From a virus, in IMG/VR virus record IMGVR_UViG_3300049617_000207, positions 32,015-96,014 of that record: a stretch of DNA of 64,000 nt. The stretch is one strand, 5' to 3'. Shown here piece by piece: positions 48,971 to 58,785 of this stretch. Below the pieces are notes generated by a model. The model made no database searches and was not told where the DNA came from. It saw only the letters and a list, made by a program, of their open reading frames with translations. Every line of letters starts with the position of its first letter. Within the stretch, counting starts at the first letter, position 1. A program made the translations under genes and the position numbers.

Positions 48971-50073
48971 CCGAGAACGATAACCCGGTACGTGTTCGAT
49001 GCGGGCGCCGACGCAAACGACACCGACACCGTATTCAGGGACACGGCGAGGTTATCGGTAATCACCTGCTCGCCCGTGGAGATGAGCCGAATGGAGACGA
49101 GCACGTCGAGCGTGCCGAGGTTGTGCGTGATCGTGTACGTGAGGGTCGAGCCGTCGCCAATGGTCGTCGCGTATTTACGCGCGACAACCGTCGTATCGAC
49201 TTGTAGGCCACCCGTGCCCGCAAGGACGCCACCGGCCGCAACCACTTCGGTTGAGACGACGGAGCCGACTTTCTGTAACCCGTTGCCAAACGTCAGATTC
49301 GCGCTGCCGTTGAATTGGTTTATCGCGACGGAGGTCGTCCCCGGCGTGATCGCACCGGAGGTCGGACTCGCGAGGATAAACTGCGACCCGCCGTACGCGG
49401 CGCCTTGCTCGACGTACCACAACGCCCCGAGCGTGAGTTCGTTGTTCGGGCTTGCATCGCCGCCGGGCCGCGCCCACGCGCCGGAGGAGACGAGCCACGG
49501 CCCATTCTGTGAGGTGGTCGTCTGCGCGGTGAGCAGCACGCGAGAGCCCGCCGGCAGCGCCACGCCGTCGATAGTCGGCAAGCCCGAGAGCGCCTGATTC
49601 GCAACCGACACGGCGGCCACCGGCGGCTTCGACTCGATTCCGGCCGCCGCGGCCTGCACGCTGTTGTCGACATAGTTTTTCGTGGCGCCGTCCTGCGGGT
49701 TCACCGGATCGGCGAGGCCCGTGATGTTCTTGGCGGCGAACGGCACGTTTGCCGTCGGCGCCGCGAACGCGCTAAGTGGATACGCCTGCACGACGGCCGC
49801 GAGGTCGGAGATGGTCGACGATGGTTGCGTGCCCGTCTGATTCGCGCGCGCAAGCGGGTTGACCGCAAGGGCGCTGATCGGGATGCCCGACGCCTGGGTC
49901 GCGTCGAAGGGAAGCCACGCCGAGCCGCTCCATTGCAGCGCGGTTTTGAGCGTCGAGTTGTAGTAGACTTGGCCGGGGAGCGGCGTGCCCGGCGGCGCAG
50001 AGAGCACTTGAAAGAGCGCGTTGAGTAACTGATTTTGCTTCAGGTCGATGTTGTCGCCGTAGGCTACTGCCAT
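48967..50073 (-). CDS. Tail fibre protein, 368 aa
   Basis: Contains the fibre signatures PPGTPLPGQVYYNSTLKTAL, NITGLADPVNPQDGATKNYV and a beta-rich C-terminus with ITHNLGTLDVLVSIRL. The TKNYV motif occurs in many fibres. Confidence 0.8.
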   Translation of the reverse strand: MAVAYGDNIDLKQNQLLNALFQVLSAPPGTPLPGQVYYNSTLKTALQWSGSAWLPFDATQASGIPISALAVNPLARANQTGTQPSSTISDLAAVVQAYPLSAFAAPTANVPFAAKNITGLADPVNPQDGATKNYVDNSVQAAAAGIESKPPVAAVSVANQALSGLPTIDGVALPAGSRVLLTAQTTTSQNGPWLVSSGAWARPGGDASPNNELTLGALWYVEQGAAYGGSQFILASPTSGAITPGTTSVAINQFNGSANLTFGNGLQKVGSVVSTEVVAAGGVLAGTGGLQVDTTVVARKYATTIGDGSTLTYTITHNLGTLDVLVSIRLISTGEQVITDNLAVSLNTVSVSFASAPASNTYRVIVLG

Positions 50074-50088
50074 GTTGTGCTTCCCTTG

Positions 50089-50406
50089 CTAGACGAGCGT
50101 CGCGCTTCCGGCGAACGCGGCTGAAAACGAGATGACCAACGTATTGAGGTCGGGGTAGGACAAGGTGCCCATAAGGACGGTGCCCGCGGTGTCGATGATC
50201 GTGACGGCGGGGTAATAGCCCAGGCCGTGCGTAATCGGCCAGGTGTCCGAAGCCGTCGGCTGATTCCACAAAAACGAGGGCGCGTCGGCGCCACCGTTAC
50301 CGGAGGGGAGCGAGAGAATCTCGGAGATGGGCACCCACGACGACGCCGTCGCGTCTTCCAGGCCCGCTTGATGCACGAGCACGAAGTCGGTCGCTTCGGT
50401 CGCCAC
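50089..50406 (-). CDS. Tail appendage protein, 105 aa
   Basis: WPITHGLGYYPAVTIIDTAG recalls the C-terminal receptor or assembly parts of fibres. GTG start. Unknown precise role. Confidence 0.6.
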   Translation of the reverse strand: MATEATDFVLVHQAGLEDATASSWVPISEILSLPSGNGGADAPSFLWNQPTASDTWPITHGLGYYPAVTIIDTAGTVLMGTLSYPDLNTLVISFSAAFAGSATLV

Positions 50407-50410
50407 CGCG

Positions 50411-50974
50411 CTAACCGCCCGTCACAGGAGCACCGGACTCGGTGTTATAGCTCGCCGAGAGGGTGCCGAAGCCGGGTGCGGACGGCGTGAAAAGCCCGAC
50501 GACGAAGCCGTCGAGCGCGCCGAGGTTGCCGTCCGTGTACCAATGCGCGTCGGTCGTGACGTCACGGACGAAGGCCCCGTTGAGATAGAGGCCCGCCGCA
50601 TACTGCTGCGGCACGCCGAGCGTGAGCCGTGCGTTCGCGGGCGTGACGAGGATCGTGTAATCCGGCAGGTAGCCCGCAATCGGTACGATGGTCCCGGCGG
50701 CAACGTCGAATTGAAGCTCGTCCGCGTTGTCGTCGGTGAGCACGTTGCCGTTGTCGTCGAGGGCGTGTGCGCCCGTCGTGTTGCCGTAGAAGCTCGGCGA
50801 TTGCGTCGGTGCGCCCTCGCCCGCGAACGTCGCCGTGTAGAGCGTGTCGGAGCGCAGCGTACCCGCAATGCTGCCGGTGCCGTCGGTCGTCCCCGTGATC
50901 GGGCCGGGCGTGATCGTGACGGCCACGCCTGCTGCGAGCGTCGCGCCCGAGTCGTCGAGAAATTGAATGGGCAC
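50411..50974 (-). CDS. Tail structural protein, 187 aa
   Basis: Beta-rich, Thr/Gly/Asp-rich (VAVTITPGPITGTTDGTGSI, LYTATFAGEGAPTQSPSFYG). Carboxypeptidase-regulatory or Ig-like domain possible. GTG start. Confidence 0.6.
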   Translation of the reverse strand: MPIQFLDDSGATLAAGVAVTITPGPITGTTDGTGSIAGTLRSDTLYTATFAGEGAPTQSPSFYGNTTGAHALDDNGNVLTDDNADELQFDVAAGTIVPIAGYLPDYTILVTPANARLTLGVPQQYAAGLYLNGAFVRDVTTDAHWYTDGNLGALDGFVVGLFTPSAPGFGTLSASYNTESGAPVTGG

Positions 50975-50979
50975 CGCTC

Positions 50980-52656
50980 TTACGTGAGGCCCGAGGCTTG
51001 CGCGTGCGCGGTTATTTTCGCTTGGGTTAGGGCCGCGTTGTAGACCGCGAGTTTCCCAAGTCTCATCATCGTGTTATGCGTCCCCGCCGACAGCATCCCC
51101 AGCCGCCCGTCGCCCGCCGGGTACGGATAGGTGTTCGCGAGAGAGTAAACCTCGACGCCGCTCATGTAGAGGAGGAACGTGGCCCCGTCGTACGTGAGCG
51201 CGACGTGAAAGAGCTTCTGCGGTGTCCACAGGACGCCGGAGACATTCTCGGAGACGCCCGATAGATTTATCTCGGCTGCGCCATAGCTTCCGTTCGCACC
51301 GATGCCGAGCGTGTTATTCTCATTTGGCCCGAAGGAGCCGACAAACGCATAGCTTTGAGTTGGGAGGTAATTCAACGCGACGATCATTTCCCAGGTGAAC
51401 GGCCCGGCCGTCGGAATCGAGGCGGCGGGGATCGTGAGATACGATCCGGCCCCGTCGGTCGCAAGGCCGGTTTCGCCGTCGCCGATGAGCGGGATGCCGA
51501 AGACGATGCCAGCACCGGCGCTTACGGCGACGTCGTACGTTGTGAGCGCCGCGCCGCCTGTCGCATCCGCTGCCGTCGTTGCACCGGGGGCGTCGTTGCA
51601 TTTCCAATAATGCTGCAGCGCCGACTCGGCCATGATCGCGGCGTCGTACCCGGCTCCGCTCGCAGAGCCGACGTCGATTGTCGCCCACGTTGTCGCCGTC
51701 GAGGCGTTAGCGCCGCCGGAGTCGAGCGCGTCGTAATGCGTTGCGACCTGCGCCGCCGTGAGCGCGGCGGCGTAGAACGCAACCCCGGCCGCACCTCCGT
51801 CAATTCCATTTACGTTGCGACCCTCGTATGTGTCGCCGAGGACAAAATCGCTACCGGCCTCCAGCGCCGCGCCTGCGTATGTGCCGACCGCGACCCCTTG
51901 GACATAGAGCGTGTACGTCGTGCCGTCATAGGTGAGCGCAATGTATTTACGGGAGCCGTCAAACGCGACGCTCGCATCCGCAATGGTCTGAATTACGCCG
52001 CCGATATTGAGGTAGAGGACGAGCCCGCCACCGGGTGTCCACACGAACGTAAATCCCGCGCCGCCAGCATCGACATCGCCCGTGCCCGCAATTCGCTGAT
52101 CCGACGTCGATGCAGGCGAGATGACGAATTCGACCGACCATACCGGGAGCGAATCGGGCACAATCGGTGCCGAGAACCGGATTTGATTCGCGATGCTGAG
52201 TTGCTTGGAATTCGGTTGGTCTGCGATGAGCGAAGCGATGTTCGTCGGCGGCGCCTGTCCGATATAGGAGCCTGCACCGTATGCGCTGCCGCTCTTCGTG
52301 TTTGCGGCGACGGTTGCGCCCGCAGCGTCGGCGAGTGGGTACTGCGCGACAGCGCCGTTGGTGAGTTGCGCCGTCGAATACCCAACAGAGCCCGTCGGCG
52401 GCCACGGCCCGGTGGTCTCGGCGACGTAGAGAGGCGGCGTGCCGCTCGCGGTGCGCGCATAAAGCGTACCGTTTTGCGCGAGCCCGCTCGGCGCAGCGGC
52501 TCCTGAGAGGATGCCGCCGCCGAGTGCGAGCACGTCGGAGAGCAGCGCGCGCGACGTCTCCGTGACGCCTGCCGTCCCCGTTTGGTGTTCGAGGATCGCA
52601 AAGTCGGCGGCGGTCGGCGCAACCTGCGGGGCGGCTCCTAGCGATGCGTCGGCCAC
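50980..52656 (-). CDS. Adhesin with two LamG-like domains, 558 aa
   Basis: Two concanavalin/LamG-like jellyrolls: about 150-320 (SVEFVISPASTSDQRIAGTG, YIALTYDGTTYTLYVQGVAV, VAFYAAALTAAQVATHYDAL) and 400-555 (FTWEMIVALNYLPTQSYAFV, HVALTYDGATFLLYMSGVEV, LGKLAVYNAALTQAKITAHA). They likely bind surface sugar. GTG after AAGGAGGG. Confidence 0.8.
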   Translation of the reverse strand: MADASLGAAPQVAPTAADFAILEHQTGTAGVTETSRALLSDVLALGGGILSGAAAPSGLAQNGTLYARTASGTPPLYVAETTGPWPPTGSVGYSTAQLTNGAVAQYPLADAAGATVAANTKSGSAYGAGSYIGQAPPTNIASLIADQPNSKQLSIANQIRFSAPIVPDSLPVWSVEFVISPASTSDQRIAGTGDVDAGGAGFTFVWTPGGGLVLYLNIGGVIQTIADASVAFDGSRKYIALTYDGTTYTLYVQGVAVGTYAGAALEAGSDFVLGDTYEGRNVNGIDGGAAGVAFYAAALTAAQVATHYDALDSGGANASTATTWATIDVGSASGAGYDAAIMAESALQHYWKCNDAPGATTAADATGGAALTTYDVAVSAGAGIVFGIPLIGDGETGLATDGAGSYLTIPAASIPTAGPFTWEMIVALNYLPTQSYAFVGSFGPNENNTLGIGANGSYGAAEINLSGVSENVSGVLWTPQKLFHVALTYDGATFLLYMSGVEVYSLANTYPYPAGDGRLGMLSAGTHNTMMRLGKLAVYNAALTQAKITAHAQASGLT

Positions 52657-52710
52657 GTGTGCCCTCCTTGGCTTCTCCTCCCCGTTCGCGCTCGCGCGCG
52701 CTTCGGCCCG

Positions 52711-53862
52711 CTACGTCGGCGGCGTGGGCACGTTTCCGGTCACGAGCCGCACGTTCGGCGAGCCCTCGACCAGCGCGAGCGGCGCCATCGACGAGAGCAG
52801 GTCCGCGAAGTCTAGGCTCGGCAAGCCGCCCTTGATCGCCGCGAGCCAGGCGCCGGAGTTGGGCACCCCGGAGAGAACCGCCGCCTGGGCCGACTGCTGC
52901 AGCGCCTTCCCCACGTGCCGCTTTATCTCGGCGATTTGGTTTTGCATGTGCGTTTGATTGAACGCCCCCTCGGCGGAGGATAGCTCGCTAAAGAGAGAGC
53001 CTAAGCCAACGCTTGCCGCGACGTGAGAGATGACGTTGCCGTTGCCGTCGTGCAGCGTGAAGACCTTCGGCAGCACCGTCGGGAAGCCGGGCGCCGTCGG
53101 AAACGACGCCGCGACCGCCACCGGCGGAGTCTCCGTTACGGTGCCTGCGGCGTCCGTGGTGACACTCACCGGCGAGTGGCTTACGATGGAGCCGTCGGCC
53201 GCCATCGTGACCGTCGCGCCGCTCGGATGCGTGATAGCGACGGTGGCCTGGCCCGTTGCCGGTTCGTCGAGCACCATGTGCAAGCCGCTTGGCATCGCGA
53301 TGGTGACGTTCGCGCGCGTGGGCTTGGGCGGCGGGATCGGATCGGCCGCAAGACCCGGCACGGGCGGGATCGGCGGCGTGGTCGAGGCGTCCGGCGGATA
53401 CTCGGCATACGTGACCTTGAGGCCGCTCTGCAGGCCGATGTCGTGCAGGCCGGGCGCGCCGTCGACCTGCGCTGATCCGGGCAGCGAGTGCAGGCCGCGC
53501 GAGCGGATGTAGGCGCCCGAGCCGAAGTGCCCGAGCGTGACGTCGTCGATGTTTTCGTGATAGATCGGGAGCGGGTTCGCGTACGGCAGGCCCGGCGTCT
53601 CGGAGTTGAAGTGGCCGAGCGTCACGATAGGATTCTGCGGGTTGCCGTTGACGAAATGGAGCGAGACCGTCTGCCCCTTGCGAAAGTTGGCGTTAAAGCC
53701 GGGCGCCGTCATCACGAGCGCCTTGATGCACAGGCCGCGGTTATCGCACGGCGTCGCATCCACGTACAAGCGCCGCGACGCGTCGATAGGGTACACTTTG
53801 GTCACGTACGCCAAGCACGCGGTGTCGTAGTGAAAGATGCGATGCGGATGGATGTCGCTCAC
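52711..53862 (-). CDS. Baseplate spike protein (gpV/gp5-like)
   Basis: 383 aa. OB-fold N-terminus (ALVMTAPGFNANFRKGQTVS, IVTLGHFNSET), then short beta repeats (ATVAITHPSGATVTMAADGS) as in spike shafts, and a helical C-terminus. GTGA overlap with the hub. Confidence 0.7.
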   Translation of the reverse strand: MSDIHPHRIFHYDTACLAYVTKVYPIDASRRLYVDATPCDNRGLCIKALVMTAPGFNANFRKGQTVSLHFVNGNPQNPIVTLGHFNSETPGLPYANPLPIYHENIDDVTLGHFGSGAYIRSRGLHSLPGSAQVDGAPGLHDIGLQSGLKVTYAEYPPDASTTPPIPPVPGLAADPIPPPKPTRANVTIAMPSGLHMVLDEPATGQATVAITHPSGATVTMAADGSIVSHSPVSVTTDAAGTVTETPPVAVAASFPTAPGFPTVLPKVFTLHDGNGNVISHVAASVGLGSLFSELSSAEGAFNQTHMQNQIAEIKRHVGKALQQSAQAAVLSGVPNSGAWLAAIKGGLPSLDFADLLSSMAPLALVEGSPNVRLVTGNVPTPPT

Positions 53863-55379
53863 GCCAGGATGTTGCCGGGGGCGGGTGAGGTCGCGGCGGC
53901 GCCGACGGGCGGCGGGTAGCGAAGCTCAAGGCTCGTCGTCCAATCCTCGCCCCACGTGCCTTGGTGCTCGACCGACGCAATGTACCACGGCTGATTCGAG
54001 GTATCGGGGCGCCCGGTGTCGAGCGCGACGTTCCAGCGCGTGCCCACGCGATAGTCCGGCCGTCCGCGCACCGTGATCGAGCCCGTGTTTAGGTTATTAA
54101 CCGACGTGAGGATAACTTTACGGCGCAGCGCGGCGGCCGGAAACGACATGTCGAATTGCGATTCATATTGGCCGTACCGATACCCGTAGGTCGCAATATG
54201 CGCATCGCTCGCGTTCTTGGCTTCCATCACGCCGTTGACAAAATTCGCATTGCCTTCCCACGTGGGCGTCCCCATTGCGCTCATCATGCCGCCCAGGCCC
54301 ATCGTTGCGTTGTTCGGCAGCACCGAGAGGAACGTGAGCAGCGTCGCGTCCGAAAACCCGAAGTCGTAGTCGCGGATGTCTTCGGGGCCGATAGTTCCGG
54401 CTATCGCGCCGTACGCTCCGCTCTGCGCGGCGGCGCCGGTGTAGTTGAATCCCGTCCACGCGGTAAGGGCATCGTCGTATATCAGTTGGCCTAGCTCGTT
54501 GACGAAGATGCGCGAGATGGGCGAATTCCGAAGCTCCATCACCGTTGCCCACACCGCGCCCGCCTGTGCCGTATATGGCGGATACGCCTTCTGCTTGGGA
54601 TCGAGCGGGAGGTAGTTCGCGTCAATGCCGTCGAGGCGAATGAAGTTTTTATACGGAAACCCGAACGAGAGATACTGCGCCGCCGCCGCCGGGTCCGCGG
54701 TGAACCCGCCAAGGTCCGCGAGTGCGCCGACGTTCTTAGCACATAAGAAGTCGAGCACTTGCACGAGGAATGTCGCGCCGCTTGCGAGCTTCGAGAGTGC
54801 AAAGTTTTGCAGGAGGTAGAAGTTGTCTTCCCCACTCGCCGTGTTGCCAAGCCCCGCCTGTGCGGCGACCGAGGTGTCGGGGATGCCGACCCAATTCGTT
54901 TCAAAGATTTTCGTAAGGTCGCGCCCCTGTATGGAAAGGATCGCTTCGCCGCCGGGCGAGCCGGAGACGCGCGCCCCGTCGACCATGCCGATAAAGATAC
55001 AGTTCGCGGTTCCAAGGCGCGTGACGGAAGCCGCATCCGCGTCGCCCCAATGGATTCCCGTGAGGTCGGGTTTAATCGCATCCGCAATACGATAGCCGTC
55101 GCCGCTCACGGATTGGCGTTGCGCGTAGAGTGCGATGAGGTCGTTTGGTGAGGCGCTCGCGGCGTAGACTTCGGTCCCCGGCGCGCTCGTACGCAGGACG
55201 GAGTCGTAGTCCTGGTTGAGCGGCACCCGGATCGAGAATTGCCCGGAGTTGCCGTCGTCGGACTTCGACCACGTCCACGTCTCCACGCCGGGAAGCTCAA
55301 AGAGCGTGCCCGTGAGCGCGGAGACGGCGAGCGCGTAGAAGCGCGGCCGGTCGAAGCTCCATGAGGTAAGCGATGGCAT
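53859..55379 (-). CDS. Baseplate hub protein (gpD/gp27-like)
   Basis: 506 aa. VETWTWSKSDDGNSGQFSIR at the front, a long helical insert, and VRGRPDYRVGTRWNVALDTG near the end, the barrel domain of tail hub proteins. Between the LysM/tail-tip-like gene and the spike, the expected place. Confidence 0.7.
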   Translation of the reverse strand: MPSLTSWSFDRPRFYALAVSALTGTLFELPGVETWTWSKSDDGNSGQFSIRVPLNQDYDSVLRTSAPGTEVYAASASPNDLIALYAQRQSVSGDGYRIADAIKPDLTGIHWGDADAASVTRLGTANCIFIGMVDGARVSGSPGGEAILSIQGRDLTKIFETNWVGIPDTSVAAQAGLGNTASGEDNFYLLQNFALSKLASGATFLVQVLDFLCAKNVGALADLGGFTADPAAAAQYLSFGFPYKNFIRLDGIDANYLPLDPKQKAYPPYTAQAGAVWATVMELRNSPISRIFVNELGQLIYDDALTAWTGFNYTGAAAQSGAYGAIAGTIGPEDIRDYDFGFSDATLLTFLSVLPNNATMGLGGMMSAMGTPTWEGNANFVNGVMEAKNASDAHIATYGYRYGQYESQFDMSFPAAALRRKVILTSVNNLNTGSITVRGRPDYRVGTRWNVALDTGRPDTSNQPWYIASVEHQGTWGEDWTTSLELRYPPPVGAAATSPAPGNILA

Positions 55380-56114
55380 TTAGGTAAACACTTGCAGGCC
55401 GCTGCCCATCGCATTATTCATCGTTCCCGGTGGGACCGGCGCCGGGGCCGCCGTCTGCGTAGCGGGGTCTTGCGCCGTGCCGTAGTCGTGCAGGATGGTC
55501 GCGCTGATCGTAAGGTGGGCCTGGTTCGGCGCGGCGACGTCCTCGCTAAACCGCACGGAGTCCTGCGTGATGATGAGCGACCGCTGCAAGACGGCGTCGT
55601 GAAAGCGCAGCACGGAGGGCAGCGCGTCGTCGAGCGGGGACGTGCGCTTCGCCTTTTCGAGCAGGTCGAAGAAGGCTTGAATTTGCGCGCCGGGCGTGCC
55701 GAGGTAGGTGACGATGCAGTCGACTTCGAGTTGCCCCGGCGCGATGCCCCACTCGTCCACGTAGTTGCCGACCACGGTTTGATGTACGTTTTGACGCGCC
55801 GTGGAAGTGATGTCGATTTTCTGCGCGAAGCCGCTGACACTACGCGGTGACACGCCGAGCGTGATCGTGCTCGCGGTGTAGAGGCTATTCGGCGTGCCGG
55901 GCGAGCCCGACGTCGAGTTACTCGATCCGGCCGTGCGCAGTTCGAGGGTGATCGTGCGAAACGACACTTGCGCTTGTGCCGTCGCGTTCGCTTTAATGCT
56001 CGCGCCGAGCGACTGTGCGGTTGCGTACGCGGCGGCCTGGGCCGCCGCGGCTGCGGCTTCCTCGTAGACAATGACCGCGAAGTCAAGGAGTGAGACCGGG
56101 ATCGCGTTACCCAT
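55380..56114 (-). CDS. Tail-tip or baseplate protein, 244 aa
   Basis: Sits between the tape measure and hub. VNQ-like beta segment KIDITSTARQNVHQTVVGNY and RFHDAVLQRSLIITQDSVRF. Overlaps the tape-measure stop by 8 bases. Family not recognised. Confidence 0.6.
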   Translation of the reverse strand: MGNAIPVSLLDFAVIVYEEAAAAAAQAAAYATAQSLGASIKANATAQAQVSFRTITLELRTAGSSNSTSGSPGTPNSLYTASTITLGVSPRSVSGFAQKIDITSTARQNVHQTVVGNYVDEWGIAPGQLEVDCIVTYLGTPGAQIQAFFDLLEKAKRTSPLDDALPSVLRFHDAVLQRSLIITQDSVRFSEDVAAPNQAHLTISATILHDYGTAQDPATQTAAPAPVPPGTMNNAMGSGLQVFT

Positions 56115-58527
56115 GATACCCGGCCTTCCTGCTGCCGGGCAGAGCGGAGCCGGTCTTTGGGGCCTTCTTCTTTATCACCGTGTGGTGATGAATGTCGAGG
56201 CCGTCAAGGTCCCCCGTCGTCTTATGTGACACGGTAGGCTTACCGGAGTTCGCTTTGAGGCCCTCTTTTATATTGGCTAAGACTTCCGCCACGTATTGCC
56301 CTTGCGTTAGCGTGTTGCCTGTCGGCACGTAATCCATCTCACCCCAATGAGCCTGCCCGCCATAGTAGGAGGCGATGACGTCCGCTTCGCTGTTTGCGTC
56401 GAGGCCCTTGGTCTTGGCAAACGAATATAGGTCCTTAACGATGTCGGATGCAGTACCACGCTGCACGGCCGGATTTTTGAGGTATGCGGCTCGGCCCTTA
56501 TCGGTTACGTCTTTATCGCCGAGCGTGAAGAAGCCGCGCGTGTCGGTCCCCGCCGCTTGGAACGCCGCCTTCATTTCCTTCACGTGAAGCCACGGTTCGA
56601 CTTGGTAAATGCCGAGGGCTGTATCCGCTGCACCGGAGCCTTGGTTCTTCCCGTAACCCGACTCTGCCCCGCTAAGGCCGCCGAGGATGTTCCCGACCAA
56701 AACGTCTTGATTAAATGAGGCTTGCACATCATGCGGGAGCTTGCTAAAGTAGTTTTTGATCCCCCCGCGTTTGTTTGCGTAGTCGAGCCAATACTGCCGC
56801 GTCTGCCCCATGTAATCTTTCGTCTCGTCGCCGCCGTAATCGCTGCCCGCAGGGGCCATGCCGAATAGGGCGACTGCGGCGCCTGCCGCGATAGGCGCGC
56901 CAAGCCCGATGCCCGCCGCGTCACCCGCAGCCGCCGCGCCGCCGCCCATGAAAAGTCGTCCGAGCGGCCCAAGGAATCCCATTGCGGCTTTTAGAGCCGT
57001 CGGTCCAAGAGTTGCAACGGCGAGCGCGGCGATGAGCGCCTCGTTTGATTTAATAAGGTCCATAATGCCGCCGGTGATGTTGCCGTTGAGAATCTCATCG
57101 AGCGCGGCGGCGCTTTTCGAGAGTTGGCCGAGCACCTTCTGCCCGATTTGCAATTCCTTGTTTTGTATATCGGCGAAGAGCTTTTCGTCACCGCCGAGGA
57201 GCGACTTGTAATATGCCTGCAGGTTCGCGGCGGCTTTCTTGGCCTCTTCCTCGGGGGTTAGTGGCCCTTTGCCGCCACCGCGGCCTTCGCCGCCCTTCCC
57301 ATACGCCACGCGGATCGCGCGCATGTCGGAGGCTTGATCGTGGCCGCCGAGTTTTGTAACGAGGCTGTAGAGGGTCTTTGCGGCATCGGTATTCCCGCCT
57401 TCGGCGTTGAGGAGATTGCTAATGCCGAGGGTGCTTGTAATTCCGCCCTTGCCGGAGATTTTCGACACGTGCGCGAGAATTTTCATGTCGTCTTCGGGCG
57501 TGTTAATGCCGAGCATCATCGCCGCGGGGTCCTTAATGCCCGCCGAGGTGAGCATCGCAAGGCGATACATGGATTTGCCGACCGGAGCCATGAGGCTTTG
57601 GCTCGCACCGACGGCGGCGTTCACACCGGCGCTCGTGTTGAAGTATCCGCCCGCCTGGGAGATACCGGCCACCCACGCGGACGAGTCGGCGCCGCTGTAT
57701 TTGCCCAGGGGATTCGCGGCTTGCATCGAGCCGAGCGTCGAGGTCGCAAGGCCGATGAATTCGTCGAGCCTGCGTCCGAGTGGCCCGGCCGTCTCCGCGG
57801 CACCGAACACTCCGGCGGCCTCACCCTTGACGTCCCGGCCGGACATCGCGACGATCCCGCCCATTTGCGCAGCGAGTTGCGTCGGATCGAGCCCGTACGC
57901 GCGCGAGTAAAGGCCGATGGTGCCACCGGCCGCCGCGGCCTGCGCCGCCGTCGAGCCGGACGCCTTCCCGTACGTCGTGATCGCCTGCATCATCTCGGGC
58001 GCAGAAATGTTGTATTTCCCGCCTGCGTAGGCGGCTTTTTGCAGGAGCGCGGTGTTGCCCGCGAGTGAGCCGCCCGTGCCGATACCGAGCACCTGCGCCG
58101 TACGCGTCGAGGACTGCTCGAATTGATAGGCCATTTTCGTCGCTTGGCCGATGATCGCCGCAACGGCCGCGACGGCGCCGGTGATGGAGCCGGTCGCCAG
58201 GGCCGTCATGAGGCCGCCGATGGGGCCGAGCCCTGCGCCGCCGACGAACCCACCTAACGCGGCGCCACCCACGCCGCCGACGGCGCTTGACGCACCGCTC
58301 ATCGTCCGCTGCAGCGCGGACACGGAGCTTTGCGCGCCGCGCGCCCCACGCTCGACGTCGCGAAGCTCGCGTGCCTGGCGCCGGAGTTGGTCGGCTTGCT
58401 CGCGCTCCGCCGGTGACGACGCGGTCTTGCCGCGGAGCTTCGCAAGCTCCTCGAAGTCGCGGCGCAGCGTCTTGAGGCGGTCTTGCGTCAAGTCAACCAG
58501 GGAAATAGTTACCTTGGCATCCGCCAC
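56107..58527 (-). CDS. Tape measure protein with C-terminal lysozyme domain
   Basis: 806 aa. Coiled coil to about residue 75, hydrophobic Gly/Ala stretch 80-125, long helical middle, second hydrophobic part about 495-560, then a lysozyme-like domain (LGGLSGAESGYGKNQGSGAA, LGIYQVEPWLHVKEM, VIASYYGGQAHWGEM). Length sets tail length; at about 0.15 nm per residue the tail would be near 120 nm. CGGAGG precedes the GTG. Confidence 0.9.
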   Translation of the reverse strand: MADAKVTISLVDLTQDRLKTLRRDFEELAKLRGKTASSPAEREQADQLRRQARELRDVERGARGAQSSVSALQRTMSGASSAVGGVGGAALGGFVGGAGLGPIGGLMTALATGSITGAVAAVAAIIGQATKMAYQFEQSSTRTAQVLGIGTGGSLAGNTALLQKAAYAGGKYNISAPEMMQAITTYGKASGSTAAQAAAAGGTIGLYSRAYGLDPTQLAAQMGGIVAMSGRDVKGEAAGVFGAAETAGPLGRRLDEFIGLATSTLGSMQAANPLGKYSGADSSAWVAGISQAGGYFNTSAGVNAAVGASQSLMAPVGKSMYRLAMLTSAGIKDPAAMMLGINTPEDDMKILAHVSKISGKGGITSTLGISNLLNAEGGNTDAAKTLYSLVTKLGGHDQASDMRAIRVAYGKGGEGRGGGKGPLTPEEEAKKAAANLQAYYKSLLGGDEKLFADIQNKELQIGQKVLGQLSKSAAALDEILNGNITGGIMDLIKSNEALIAALAVATLGPTALKAAMGFLGPLGRLFMGGGAAAAGDAAGIGLGAPIAAGAAVALFGMAPAGSDYGGDETKDYMGQTRQYWLDYANKRGGIKNYFSKLPHDVQASFNQDVLVGNILGGLSGAESGYGKNQGSGAADTALGIYQVEPWLHVKEMKAAFQAAGTDTRGFFTLGDKDVTDKGRAAYLKNPAVQRGTASDIVKDLYSFAKTKGLDANSEADVIASYYGGQAHWGEMDYVPTGNTLTQGQYVAEVLANIKEGLKANSGKPTVSHKTTGDLDGLDIHHHTVIKKKAPKTGSALPGSRKAGYHG

Positions 58528-58551
58528 CCTGGCCTCCGTGCCATTAGAAGT

Positions 58552-58785
58552 CTAGGTCGTCCGTGCGCGCTTCGTCTTCTGTGTGTTCGCGAGCGCGCGC
58601 TCAAACACTCCCGAGTTCCCGCGCCGGACCTTCCGGCCGCGCGCGTCGTTACGCACTTTCTCTTCGACCATGTGAAAGAGCGTGTAATGAAAGGCGCTCC
58701 ACGACGTTATAGGAATCGGCCAACCGACGATTTTGTGCGTCTCGTGGAGCATCACGAGGTAATTTGCTATTCTTGGTTGGCCCAA
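58552..58785 (-). CDS. Tail assembly chaperone, second part (-1 frame)
   Basis: 77 aa from TTG 58785, or fused to the upstream chaperone by a -1 frameshift. LVMLHETHKIVGWPIPITSW and FHYTLFHMVEEKVR are helical, end basic. The position right before the tape measure and the overlap with the first chaperone gene are typical of the G/GT pair. Confidence 0.65.
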   Translation of the reverse strand: MGQPRIANYLVMLHETHKIVGWPIPITSWSAFHYTLFHMVEEKVRNDARGRKVRRGNSGVFERALANTQKTKRARTT

